NCBI GenBank assembly: GCA_902518185.1
Contig: CABYFG010000001.1
Location: 1 to 64,000, forward strand
Origin: an uncultured Pelagibacteraceae bacterium
GTDB lineage: Bacteria > Pseudomonadota > Alphaproteobacteria > Pelagibacterales > Pelagibacteraceae
Reading direction: 5' to 3'
DNA length: 64,000 nt
Positions 22,638-30,054 of the stretch are shown here, in pieces. Both the position numbers and the translations under genes were made by a program. The notes beneath the pieces were generated by a model that saw only the letters and a program-made list of their open reading frames with translations, had not been told where the DNA came from and did not search any database. Within the stretch, counting starts at the first letter, position 1. Every line of letters begins with the position of its first letter.

Positions 22638-23683
22638 TGTTTTCAAATTTAAGATCTTTAATTTTTAAATTAGATCCTGAGACGGCTCATAGTTTAGCAA
22701 TAAAGTCATTAAAATTTAATTTTATTCCTAATATTTTAGATGATGAAAAAAATAACCCTCTTTTTAAGACAAAATTATTTAATAAAGAAATAGATAATCC
22801 AATTGGTATGGCAGCAGGATTTGATAAGAATGCCGAGGTATATAATTCATTGTTCAATTTAGGTTTCGGTTTCGTCGAAGTAGGAACTGTTACACCATTA
22901 GAACAATACGGAAATCCCAAACCTAGAGTTTTTAGACTGGTAGAGGATGAGGCTCTGATAAACAGACTTGGTTTCAATAACCTAGGTTCAAAAAATATTG
23001 TAGATCGAATTAAAAGAAATAATCCAACTGGATTACTTGGAATAAATATTGGACCCAACAAAGACTCAGAAGATAGAGCAAATGATTATATACAGTGTTT
23101 AAAAATATTTAATGGGGTCTCAGATTACATCACTATAAATATTTCTTCACCAAATACTGAAGATTTAAGAAACTTTCATGATCAAAAAAAATTAGATGAT
23201 CTTCTAAAATTAATAGATAAAGAGAAGAGAGATCTTAACTCTAAAACACCTATAGTGGTAAAAATATCACCAGACATAAATGATAAAGAAATTATGAAAA
23301 TATCAGAAGTGCTTTTAAATAATGAGATAGAAGCAACTATTATCTCTAATACATCTGATACAACAAGAGAAAATTTACAAAATAATCAAAGTTATCAAAA
23401 AGGAGGATTATCTGGAAAACCTTTAGAGTCCAAATCTTCTAAGTTAATCAGAAAATTTTTTAAAGTTTTAAAAGGTAGAATTAAAATTATAGGTGTAGGT
23501 GGTGTAGACTCTGGCAGATCTGCTTATCAAAAATTTTTAGCTGGAGCTGATTATTTACAACTTTATACAGGCATGGTCTTTAGAGGCCCAAATATTGTTA
23601 GTCTCATTAAAAAAGAGCTTAAGGAAATATTATTAAAAGATGGTGTAAAAAACTTTAATGAAATAGTAGGAAAAAAGGATTAG
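22637..23683 (+). CDS. pyrD: Dihydroorotate dehydrogenase (quinone), class 2
   Basis: Oxidises dihydroorotate to orotate with ubiquinone at the inner membrane. The 348-residue protein has the class 2 N-terminal membrane helix region (FKLDPETAHSLAIKSLKF), GMAAGFDKNAEV, EVGTVTPLEQYGNPKPR, catalytic-Ser region ISSPNTEDLR, and FMN-binding IGVGGVDSG. Start overlaps the lysK stop by one base. Confidence 0.96.
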   Translation: MFSNLRSLIFKLDPETAHSLAIKSLKFNFIPNILDDEKNNPLFKTKLFNKEIDNPIGMAAGFDKNAEVYNSLFNLGFGFVEVGTVTPLEQYGNPKPRVFRLVEDEALINRLGFNNLGSKNIVDRIKRNNPTGLLGINIGPNKDSEDRANDYIQCLKIFNGVSDYITINISSPNTEDLRNFHDQKKLDDLLKLIDKEKRDLNSKTPIVVKISPDINDKEIMKISEVLLNNEIEATIISNTSDTTRENLQNNQSYQKGGLSGKPLESKSSKLIRKFFKVLKGRIKIIGVGGVDSGRSAYQKFLAGADYLQLYTGMVFRGPNIVSLIKKELKEILLKDGVKNFNEIVGKKD

Positions 23684-23739
23684 GGTAATCTAATAAACTT
23701 GACGCCATCTATATCTCACCTTATATAGTCGATCTTGAT

Positions 23740-24054
23740 ATGGCAAAAAAATGTGAATTAACCGGAAAAAATCCAATGAAAGGTCATAATGTTAGTCATG
23801 CTAATAATAAGACAAAAAGAAGATTCTTACCTAATCTAAAAAAAGTAAAATTTACGAGTGAACTTTTAAAAAGAAGCTTAAAATTGACGGTTAGTAATGC
23901 AGGGGTTAGATCAGTAGACAAAAAAGGTAGTTTTGATGAATTTCTAAAATCTGTAAAAAACAAAAATTTATCGCCTAGATTAAAAAAATTAAAAAAAAGT
24001 TTATTAATAAAATCTCCGTTTCAAAAAAAACCTGTTCAATCTAAGACTGCCTGA
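23740..24054 (+). CDS. rpmB: 50S ribosomal protein L28
   Basis: L28 is a large-subunit protein. The start [20 protein letters not shown] and [12 protein letters not shown] are diagnostic. At 104 residues it is longer than bacterial L28 of the 78-residue type, matching the alphaproteobacterial form with a basic C-terminal tail. The stop shares one base with the next gene (TGATG). A 56-base gap separates it from pyrD and may carry its own promoter. Confidence 0.95.
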   Translation: MAKKCELTGKNPMKGHNVSHANNKTKRRFLPNLKKVKFTSELLKRSLKLTVSNAGVRSVDKKGSFDEFLKSVKNKNLSPRLKKLKKSLLIKSPFQKKPVQSKTA

Positions 24055-24602
24055 TGAACAAAATATTCTTGACGCTCTCATTTTTAATGGGGTTAGTAGT
24101 ACTATCTTCTAATTATTTGGTCCAATTCCCAATTAAATATTATGGATTAGAGGAAATATTAACATATGGAGCTTTCAGTTACCCAATTGCATTTTTGATA
24201 ACAGATCTAGCCAATAGATCTTTTGGAAAGTTGATAGCTAGAAAAATTGTTTATATCGGTTTTTCAATTGGAATTATATTTACATTAGTATTTTCTACTA
24301 ATTTCACCGATCTCATTTCAATACGAATAGCGATTGGATCAGGAACAGCATTTATTATTGCACAGCTATTAGATGTTCAAATATTTGATCAATTGAGACA
24401 AAAAAAATGGTTCGTTGCTCCTTTAACATCCTCTCTAATTGGATCTACTGTGGATACTTTTTTGTTTTTTTCTATCTCTTTTTATGGAACAGTAATACCG
24501 TGGTTAACATTATCTCTTGGTGATTTAGCAGTTAAAATTTTTGTTGCCTTAGTAATGTTGATACCTTTTAGATTGTTATTAGGTACCTTAAAAGCAGTAT
24601 AA
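24054..24602 (+). CDS. VUT family transporter, YhhQ-like queuosine precursor permease
   Basis: A 182-residue membrane protein with five or six hydrophobic segments and the family region YPIAFLITDLANRSFGKL. YhhQ proteins import queuosine precursors such as preQ0 and preQ1 for tRNA modification. Overlap with rpmB couples it to a translation gene, consistent with a tRNA role. No preQ1 riboswitch is visible ahead of it. Its stop abuts the stop of the convergent agmatine deiminase gene. Confidence 0.85.
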   Translation: MNKIFLTLSFLMGLVVLSSNYLVQFPIKYYGLEEILTYGAFSYPIAFLITDLANRSFGKLIARKIVYIGFSIGIIFTLVFSTNFTDLISIRIAIGSGTAFIIAQLLDVQIFDQLRQKKWFVAPLTSSLIGSTVDTFLFFSISFYGTVIPWLTLSLGDLAVKIFVALVMLIPFRLLLGTLKAV

Positions 24603-25655
24603 TTAAATATTAGGTTCTTGTTGAGTCATACAATGTATTGCACCAAAACCCCATATTAACTTACTACAGTCAATTGTCTCAATTTTTCTATTTTTAAAAT
24701 AATTTTTAAAAATTTTTATTGCAAAATTATCCTCTTTTACTTTAAAAATTGGGACTAGCACTTTTTTATTACAAATATAAAAATTCATATAACTAGCAGG
24801 AACTCTCATCTTATTTATAAAAATTGGTGAGGGCATAGGTACTTTTATGATTTTAAATTTTTTACCTCTTTCATCTCTAGAATTCTGTAAAATTTTAAAA
24901 TTTTCATTAAGGTTTTTATAATTTTTGTCATTTTTGTTTTTTTCAATAGCTGTCATAATTGTATTTCTTGAAACAAATCTAGAAATATCATCAACATGGC
25001 CATGGGTATCATCGCCAACAATTCCTTTTTTAAGCCATATAAAATTTTTTATGTTCAAATATTTGTTAAATATTTTCTCATAATCTTTCTTTTTAAAATC
25101 TTTATTCCTCTCTTGAATTGTACTTAATAAACATTCCTCTGTTAATAAAATTGATCCTGCACCATTTACATCAAAAGCTCCTCCTTCCATTATTACTTTT
25201 CTTATTTTCCCATTTTTTTTGATCATTGGATTAATTTTTTTCAAATTGATAATTTTACTCAAAATATTATTCACTTTATTGTCATTTTTATAATTTTTAT
25301 ATTTTGCCCACCCGTTAAATGAAAAATTTATTATTATTTTTTTCTTATATTCTTCGTTGATTAAAAAGATTGGACCTGAGTCTCTTAACCATATTCTATC
25401 TGTTTTTACTTTATGAAAATAAATATTTTTGATTTTTCTTGATTTTACAATCTTCTTAATACTTTTACTTTTATTATGGATAACCAGATTAACTTTTTGG
25501 TGTTTTGAAATTTTATATATAATTTCCAAAATTACTTCAGGAATAAATTTATATAGACCAGGCCAATCGTTTTCATTATATGGCCATGCAATCCAGACTG
25601 ATTTTTGACTCTCCCATTCCCCAGGCATTCTAAATCCATCAAGTCTTTCAGTCAT
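24603..25655 (-). CDS. aguA: Agmatine deiminase
   Basis: Hydrolyses agmatine to N-carbamoylputrescine and ammonia. The 350-residue guanidino-modifying enzyme has RDSGPIF, EGGAFDVNGAGSILLTEECL, GHVDDISRFV and the catalytic Cys342 in AIHCMTQQEP close to the C-terminus. It overlaps the amidase gene upstream by eight bases, so successive pathway enzymes are coupled. No biosynthetic arginine decarboxylase is seen in the window, so the source of agmatine is open. Confidence 0.94.
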   Translation of the reverse strand: MTERLDGFRMPGEWESQKSVWIAWPYNENDWPGLYKFIPEVILEIIYKISKHQKVNLVIHNKSKSIKKIVKSRKIKNIYFHKVKTDRIWLRDSGPIFLINEEYKKKIIINFSFNGWAKYKNYKNDNKVNNILSKIINLKKINPMIKKNGKIRKVIMEGGAFDVNGAGSILLTEECLLSTIQERNKDFKKKDYEKIFNKYLNIKNFIWLKKGIVGDDTHGHVDDISRFVSRNTIMTAIEKNKNDKNYKNLNENFKILQNSRDERGKKFKIIKVPMPSPIFINKMRVPASYMNFYICNKKVLVPIFKVKEDNFAIKIFKNYFKNRKIETIDCSKLIWGFGAIHCMTQQEPNI

Positions 25656-26529
25656 CTTCAGGATTCTTTAATATACCTTTATAAAAATCAATTCTTCGAT
25701 CACGTAAAAAAGGCCAATGTTGTCTAATTTTATCAATTTTTTTGTAATCAACTTCACGGATTAAAATTTGCTCTTTATTGTTGCTTAGTTTTCCGATTAT
25801 TTGACCACTTGGATCAATTATCATTGAATTTCCCCAGAATTCTATTTTCTTCTTACCTTTTTTTTCAGATCCAACTCTGTTTATGGCAACCACGTAAATT
25901 CCATTTGCAATAGCATGGGATTTTTGCATTGTAATCCATGAATCTAATTGAGATTTTCCAAATTTCCTTTTTTCTTTTGGGTGCCATCCAATAGCAGTCG
26001 GGTAGAAAATTATTTGTGCACCTTTTAGTGCAGTTAGTCTAGCAGCTTCAGGAAACCATTGATCCCAACATATCAAAGGTCCAATTTTACCAAATTTTGT
26101 TTTTATTGATTTAAATCCTAAATCCCCAGGGGTAAAATAAAATTTTTCATAATACCCAGGGTCATCTGGAATGTGCATTTTTCTATACTTTGACAATATT
26201 TTACCCATATCATTTATTACGACACTTGTATTGTGATAGAAACCATGAGTTTTTTTTTCAAATAATGAAATGATTAATACTATTTTTAGATCTTTTGCTA
26301 AATCACAAAATATTTTTGTTGTTCTTCCTGGTATTTTTTCAGAAAGTCTAAAATTTGAGTGATTTTCTGTCTGACAAAAATAATTAGATAAAAATAATTC
26401 TGGTAAACAAATTATCTTTGCTTTTTTTGATGCAGCTTTTTTTACATTTTTAATTGCCGAAACTAAATTTTCTTGAATATTCTTTGAGATTTTACTTTGA
26501 ATAATCCCAATTTTAACTTTTTTGACCAT
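25648..26529 (-). CDS. aguB: N-carbamoylputrescine amidase (nitrilase superfamily)
   Basis: Hydrolyses N-carbamoylputrescine to putrescine, CO2 and ammonia. The 293-residue protein has the nitrilase triad Glu44 (CLPELF), Lys117 (KYRKMHIPDD) and Cys154 (LICWDQWFPEAARL), with the GYYEKFYFTPGDLG segment typical of this subgroup. It lies four bases after the deoxyhypusine-synthase-like gene and overlaps aguA. Confidence 0.94.
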   Translation of the reverse strand: MVKKVKIGIIQSKISKNIQENLVSAIKNVKKAASKKAKIICLPELFLSNYFCQTENHSNFRLSEKIPGRTTKIFCDLAKDLKIVLIISLFEKKTHGFYHNTSVVINDMGKILSKYRKMHIPDDPGYYEKFYFTPGDLGFKSIKTKFGKIGPLICWDQWFPEAARLTALKGAQIIFYPTAIGWHPKEKRKFGKSQLDSWITMQKSHAIANGIYVVAINRVGSEKKGKKKIEFWGNSMIIDPSGQIIGKLSNNKEQILIREVDYKKIDKIRQHWPFLRDRRIDFYKGILKNPEDD

Positions 26530-26532
26530 TAA

Positions 26533-27573
26533 TCAAAATATTTTGGAGAAGTTTTTTCTATCTCTATTTTTCCATTCTCCAGTATGATAGGCATTACTTG
26601 CAATTAACGGTAGAACACTAGTTGCTTCTGCAAAAACCATTTGCTCTTTGGTTGTATCAACTTTACCCCACGAGCTTGCCTCTTTTAGTGTTGAGCTGCT
26701 ACATGCACCATCCCTTGAATCAGCAACTGTAATTTGAATGGCATATTTGTGCATATCTACCTCTTTTCCTAAAAGTTCGGCGCAAATTACTGTATCTTGT
26801 ATAAAATTTTTAGGAACACCACCACCAATCATAAATAATCCTGAACCTTTAGATTTAACTTTTATTTCTGTTAATTCTCTAAATTCTCTTATGGAGTCCA
26901 TAGTTATATGATTTTTTGGATTTCTCTCTTGGTGCATTACTAATCCAAAACCTGCACTCGAGTCAGTAAATGCTGGGCAGAATATTGGAACATTATTATC
27001 ATACGCTGTTTCAATCAGAGATCCCTTTTTTTTTGCATTTGACTTTAAAAACTTACCAATTTCTTTAATAAACTCTCTTGAAGTATAAGTTTTTGGTTCT
27101 AGTTTATCAGCGATTTCTCCAATTTTTTTGTCACAAAATTGAAGCTCTTCTTCATCAATGTAAGTGTCATATATCCTATCTATGTAATTTTTTCTAAGTT
27201 CACTATCGTTTTGATGTTGTGAACCTTGATAATGTTTAAATCCAAGTGCCTCAAAAAAATCCATATCTATTATAGATGCTCCAGTTGCAACGATTGCATC
27301 TACCATGTTATATTTGACTAAATCTCTGTAAATATTCATACACCCAGCTGCTGAAGTGGATCCTGCTAATGTTAAAAAAATTGTACATTCTTTGTCTTTC
27401 AACATTTCATTATAAATATTGGCTGCATTAGCAGTTTCTCTTGAAACAAAAGACATTTTTTCCATGGAAGAGATAATTTTTCTAGAGTCAAAAGATGTAA
27501 TATCAATATGTTCTACAGGTTTTTTTAAGAAATCTTTTTTACTGTTGTGACCAAGATTTTTATTTTCTGACAT
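26533..27573 (-). CDS. Deoxyhypusine synthase-like protein, probable NAD-dependent aminobutyl transferase of polyamine metabolism
   Basis: The 346-residue protein belongs to the deoxyhypusine synthase family. It has LTLAGSTSAAGCMNIYRDLV, VATGASIIDMDFFEALG, PIFCPAFTDSSAGFGLV, and retains the substrate-linking lysine (K304, in SSWGKVD). Bacteria lack eIF5A, the usual protein substrate; bacterial relatives have been linked to homospermidine-type polyamine synthesis, which fits the flanking polyamine genes. Its start shares one base with the end of the decarboxylase gene. The exact product is inferred, not shown. Confidence 0.85.
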   Translation of the reverse strand: MSENKNLGHNSKKDFLKKPVEHIDITSFDSRKIISSMEKMSFVSRETANAANIYNEMLKDKECTIFLTLAGSTSAAGCMNIYRDLVKYNMVDAIVATGASIIDMDFFEALGFKHYQGSQHQNDSELRKNYIDRIYDTYIDEEELQFCDKKIGEIADKLEPKTYTSREFIKEIGKFLKSNAKKKGSLIETAYDNNVPIFCPAFTDSSAGFGLVMHQERNPKNHITMDSIREFRELTEIKVKSKGSGLFMIGGGVPKNFIQDTVICAELLGKEVDMHKYAIQITVADSRDGACSSSTLKEASSWGKVDTTKEQMVFAEATSVLPLIASNAYHTGEWKNRDRKNFSKIF

Positions 27574-28757
27574 TAAGCAACTAAAGTAGCTTTGTCTGAA
27601 TTCTTATCATACATAGACATTATTGGATCATCCTCAACCTCATAAATTTCATCTGAATAATAACCATTAAATTGAGTTCTAAAGGTTAAACCATACGATC
27701 CTAGTTGGCCAAGTTCAATGTAATCATTTTCTTTAATGTTATTTGGAAGTAGGAAAGGACCTTTCATATAATCCATACTGTCACACGTAGGTCCATAAAA
27801 ATCAAATGCAGACATTTTTTTTGAAATAATTTTACTTGAAGTTTCTTTAATCAATTTTGATGGAAAAACTATATTTGGCGTTCCAGCATCAAAGAGTGTA
27901 CCGTAAGTGCCATCATTAATATAAAGCTTTTGTTTCTTTCTTAAATTAACCCTGACAATAGTTGATCCACTTTCTGCAACCAAAGCTCTACCAGGTTCAC
28001 AAATAATTTGAGGCATTTTTTTTAGATTTAAATTTTCCAAACTCTTTCTAATTTCCATCATATAACTGTCTAAAGATTGTGGCACAAGATCAGGATAAAT
28101 TGTTGGGAACCCACCACCGATGTTTATGTAATCTGGAATTATTTTAGTTTTTTTAATTATATTTCCCATTTCTTTAATCCCTTTGGAATATGAAATTGGA
28201 TGCATACATTGAGAGCCAACGTGAAAACTTAATCCAATTTTTCTTGAATGAAGTTTTGCAAGTCTTAGTAGACCTGAAGCCTCTGAATTCAATGCACCAA
28301 ATTTTTTTGACAAATCTATTTCGGCATGTTCATTGGATACTGCAACTCTGATAAATAATTCTAAATCTTTAGCATTACCTGTAGTTTCGATAATCTTTAT
28401 TAATTCGTCTTTAGTATCTAACGCGAAAGTTTTAATTCCAAAATTGTAATATGCCTCTTTAATACTCTCTCTACTTTTAACAGTATGCATAAAAGAACAT
28501 TTAGCAGAATTGTCGAATTTTCTTACTGCTTTGATTTCCTCAATAGATGCAACATCAAATTGATTAATTCCACTTTTTATTAAAGTTTTAATTATTTCTG
28601 AATTGGGATTAGTTTTAACAGCATACAATATTTGTCCTGGGAACTTTTTTTGGAAGAATTTTGAGGCAGAAAGAATAGAATTCTTCCTTATACAATATAC
28701 AGGTTTTTCCGGTTTCAGTTGATTTACTAATTCCTCAACTGACTTAAATTTTTGCAT
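27573..28757 (-). CDS. Ornithine/lysine decarboxylase, fold type III PLP enzyme
   Basis: Converts ornithine to putrescine, possibly lysine to cadaverine. The 394-residue protein has the PLP lysine K48 in YAVKTNPN, HVGSQC, GGGFPTIYP, EPGRALVAE and the catalytic C325 in GPTCDSMDYM, all as in eukaryotic-type ODC and bacterial L/ODC. The short length excludes a SpeA-type arginine decarboxylase. It opens the polyamine cluster, with AGGGAG about eight bases before the start. Confidence 0.92.
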   Translation of the reverse strand: MQKFKSVEELVNQLKPEKPVYCIRKNSILSASKFFQKKFPGQILYAVKTNPNSEIIKTLIKSGINQFDVASIEEIKAVRKFDNSAKCSFMHTVKSRESIKEAYYNFGIKTFALDTKDELIKIIETTGNAKDLELFIRVAVSNEHAEIDLSKKFGALNSEASGLLRLAKLHSRKIGLSFHVGSQCMHPISYSKGIKEMGNIIKKTKIIPDYINIGGGFPTIYPDLVPQSLDSYMMEIRKSLENLNLKKMPQIICEPGRALVAESGSTIVRVNLRKKQKLYINDGTYGTLFDAGTPNIVFPSKLIKETSSKIISKKMSAFDFYGPTCDSMDYMKGPFLLPNNIKENDYIELGQLGSYGLTFRTQFNGYYSDEIYEVEDDPIMSMYDKNSDKATLVA

Positions 28758-28784
28758 TTTTAATGCTCCCTAAAAAAATTTAAC

Positions 28785-28808
28785 AAAAAAAAGCTTTTTT
28801 AAAAAAAA
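28785..28808. repeat. A-tract palindrome in the decarboxylase/regA divergent spacer
   Basis: A8-GC-T6 is followed directly by A8, containing the perfect 14-base palindrome AAAAAAGCTTTTTT at 28787-28800. It lies in the leader of the decarboxylase gene (minus strand). It could be intrinsically curved DNA. It is not a conventional terminator because there is no loop. Confidence 0.45.
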
Positions 28809-28829
28809 CTTTAATAATTGCACCGATAG

Positions 28830-28871
28830 TTCAATAGTTATTCAATGTAAAGTAAATAATCACCTATTGAA
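28830..28871 (+). promoter_or_regulatory. Inverted and direct TTCAAT repeats upstream of the RegA-type regulator
   Basis: TTCAATAG (28830-28837) and CTATTGAA (28864-28871) are perfect inverted copies 26 bases apart. A third TTCAAT at 28841-28846 lies 11 bases after the first, one helical turn. They sit just before the regulator start, so an operator for auto-control or for the divergent polyamine genes is possible. Function is inference. Confidence 0.4.
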
Positions 28872-28900
28872 TTGTGGAAAAAAACCTCCATATTAGACAT

Positions 28901-29464
28901 ATGAAAAATGAAGCTACACTTCAAAATCTAGCAGATTTCGACAATAAATCCTTATTGATTGTCGATGATGATAACCCTTTTAGGGAGAGATTAGCAAGAG
29001 CTATGGAAAAAAAAGGATTTGAAGTTATTCAAGCTGAAGGTGTAAAGAAAGGCATAGATTCAGTTAAAGCAAAAAAACCCGGTTTTGCAGTAGTCGATTT
29101 AAGGCTTGGAGATGGTAATGGATTGGAAGTAGTAAAAGAAATTCAGTCATCTAATTCTTCTAGCAGAATAATAATGTTAACAGGCTATGGAAATATTCCG
29201 ACTGCAGTTGCAGCTATTAAAGAGGGTGCTATTGATTATCTGGCTAAACCCGCAGATGCTGATGATGTAGAGAAGGCACTTTTAGCAGATCCTTCTAAAA
29301 AAGCTGCTCCTCCAGAGAATCCCATGTCGGCTGACAGAGTAAAATGGGAGCATATTCATAGAGTATTTGAACTTTGTAATAGAAATGTATCTGAAACAGC
29401 CAGAAGACTCAAAATGCACAGAAGAACGCTTCAAAGAATCTTATCTAAAAGATCTCCTAAATAA
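28901..29464 (+). CDS. regA: RegA/ActR/PrrA-type response regulator
   Basis: A two-domain regulator of 187 residues: receiver domain with phospho-acceptor D66 (VVDLRLGDGNG) and acidic pocket IVDDDNP, a proline-rich linker (AAPPENP), and a Fis-like helix-turn-helix (NVSETARRLKMHRRTLQRIL). The family controls redox- and energy-linked genes in alphaproteobacteria. ATG 28901 is chosen over GTG 28874 because it matches the usual short N-terminus. Its partner sensor kinase RegB is not adjacent. The gene end overlaps convergent bioY by eight bases. Confidence 0.9.
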   Translation: MKNEATLQNLADFDNKSLLIVDDDNPFRERLARAMEKKGFEVIQAEGVKKGIDSVKAKKPGFAVVDLRLGDGNGLEVVKEIQSSNSSSRIIMLTGYGNIPTAVAAIKEGAIDYLAKPADADDVEKALLADPSKKAAPPENPMSADRVKWEHIHRVFELCNRNVSETARRLKMHRRTLQRILSKRSPK

Positions 29465-30008
29465 ATCTTTTTATATTCAAAATTTTTTTAGTTAAAAGAG
29501 TAAGAATTGTTATTTTAAAAAATTCTGCAAGTAAAAAAGGTGCAACACCTAATTTGAAAAGAGGTTTATCCCAGCCTATAGCAATTCCAAGCCATAAAAC
29601 ACCCAGAATATAAATTGTTGAAACAGAAAAAATTAATTTGAAGAAAATAATCAAATAATTATCTTTTACTCTAATAAATGAGGCAAGATAACAAGCTGAG
29701 ATAAATCCCAATAAGTATCCCATTGTTGGACCAGTGAAATAAACCCATCCAACACCCCTTTCTGGCGAATTTGAAAAAACAGGAAAACCAATGATCCCTT
29801 CTAACAAATACAAGCATACAGAAAGTAATGCTATTTTATAACCTAAAATAATACCTAAAAATAAAACCATGAATGTTTGCATTGTCATTGGCACAGGGTA
29901 GAAAGGTATTTTTATTTTTGCAGAAATTATAAGTGCAATAGAGCTCAAGAAAATGATTAATACGTGTTTTAATATTTTTAATTGTGAATTTTGCTTTATA
30001 ACTTCCAT
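29457..30008 (-). CDS. bioY: BioY, substrate-binding subunit of a biotin ECF transporter
   Basis: The 183-residue, roughly six-helix membrane protein has IKIPFYPVPMTMQTFMVLF near the N-terminus and GPTMGYLLGF in the middle, both BioY marks. It captures biotin for uptake, matching the vitamin dependence common in SAR11. The energy-coupling ATPase and EcfT subunits are absent from the window; solitary BioY proteins are known. Divergent from polA with a 46-base gap. Confidence 0.93.
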   Translation of the reverse strand: MEVIKQNSQLKILKHVLIIFLSSIALIISAKIKIPFYPVPMTMQTFMVLFLGIILGYKIALLSVCLYLLEGIIGFPVFSNSPERGVGWVYFTGPTMGYLLGFISACYLASFIRVKDNYLIIFFKLIFSVSTIYILGVLWLGIAIGWDKPLFKLGVAPFLLAEFFKITILTLLTKKILNIKRFI

Positions 30009-30054
30009 AAAAAATAATACTCTTATTTTTATTGATAATCTATATTAAATTATA

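Noticed and set aside
28785-28808. Intrinsic terminator at the A8GCT6A8 tract
   Set aside because: The palindrome has no loop and no G+C stem, and it stands in a divergent promoter spacer where no transcript should end.
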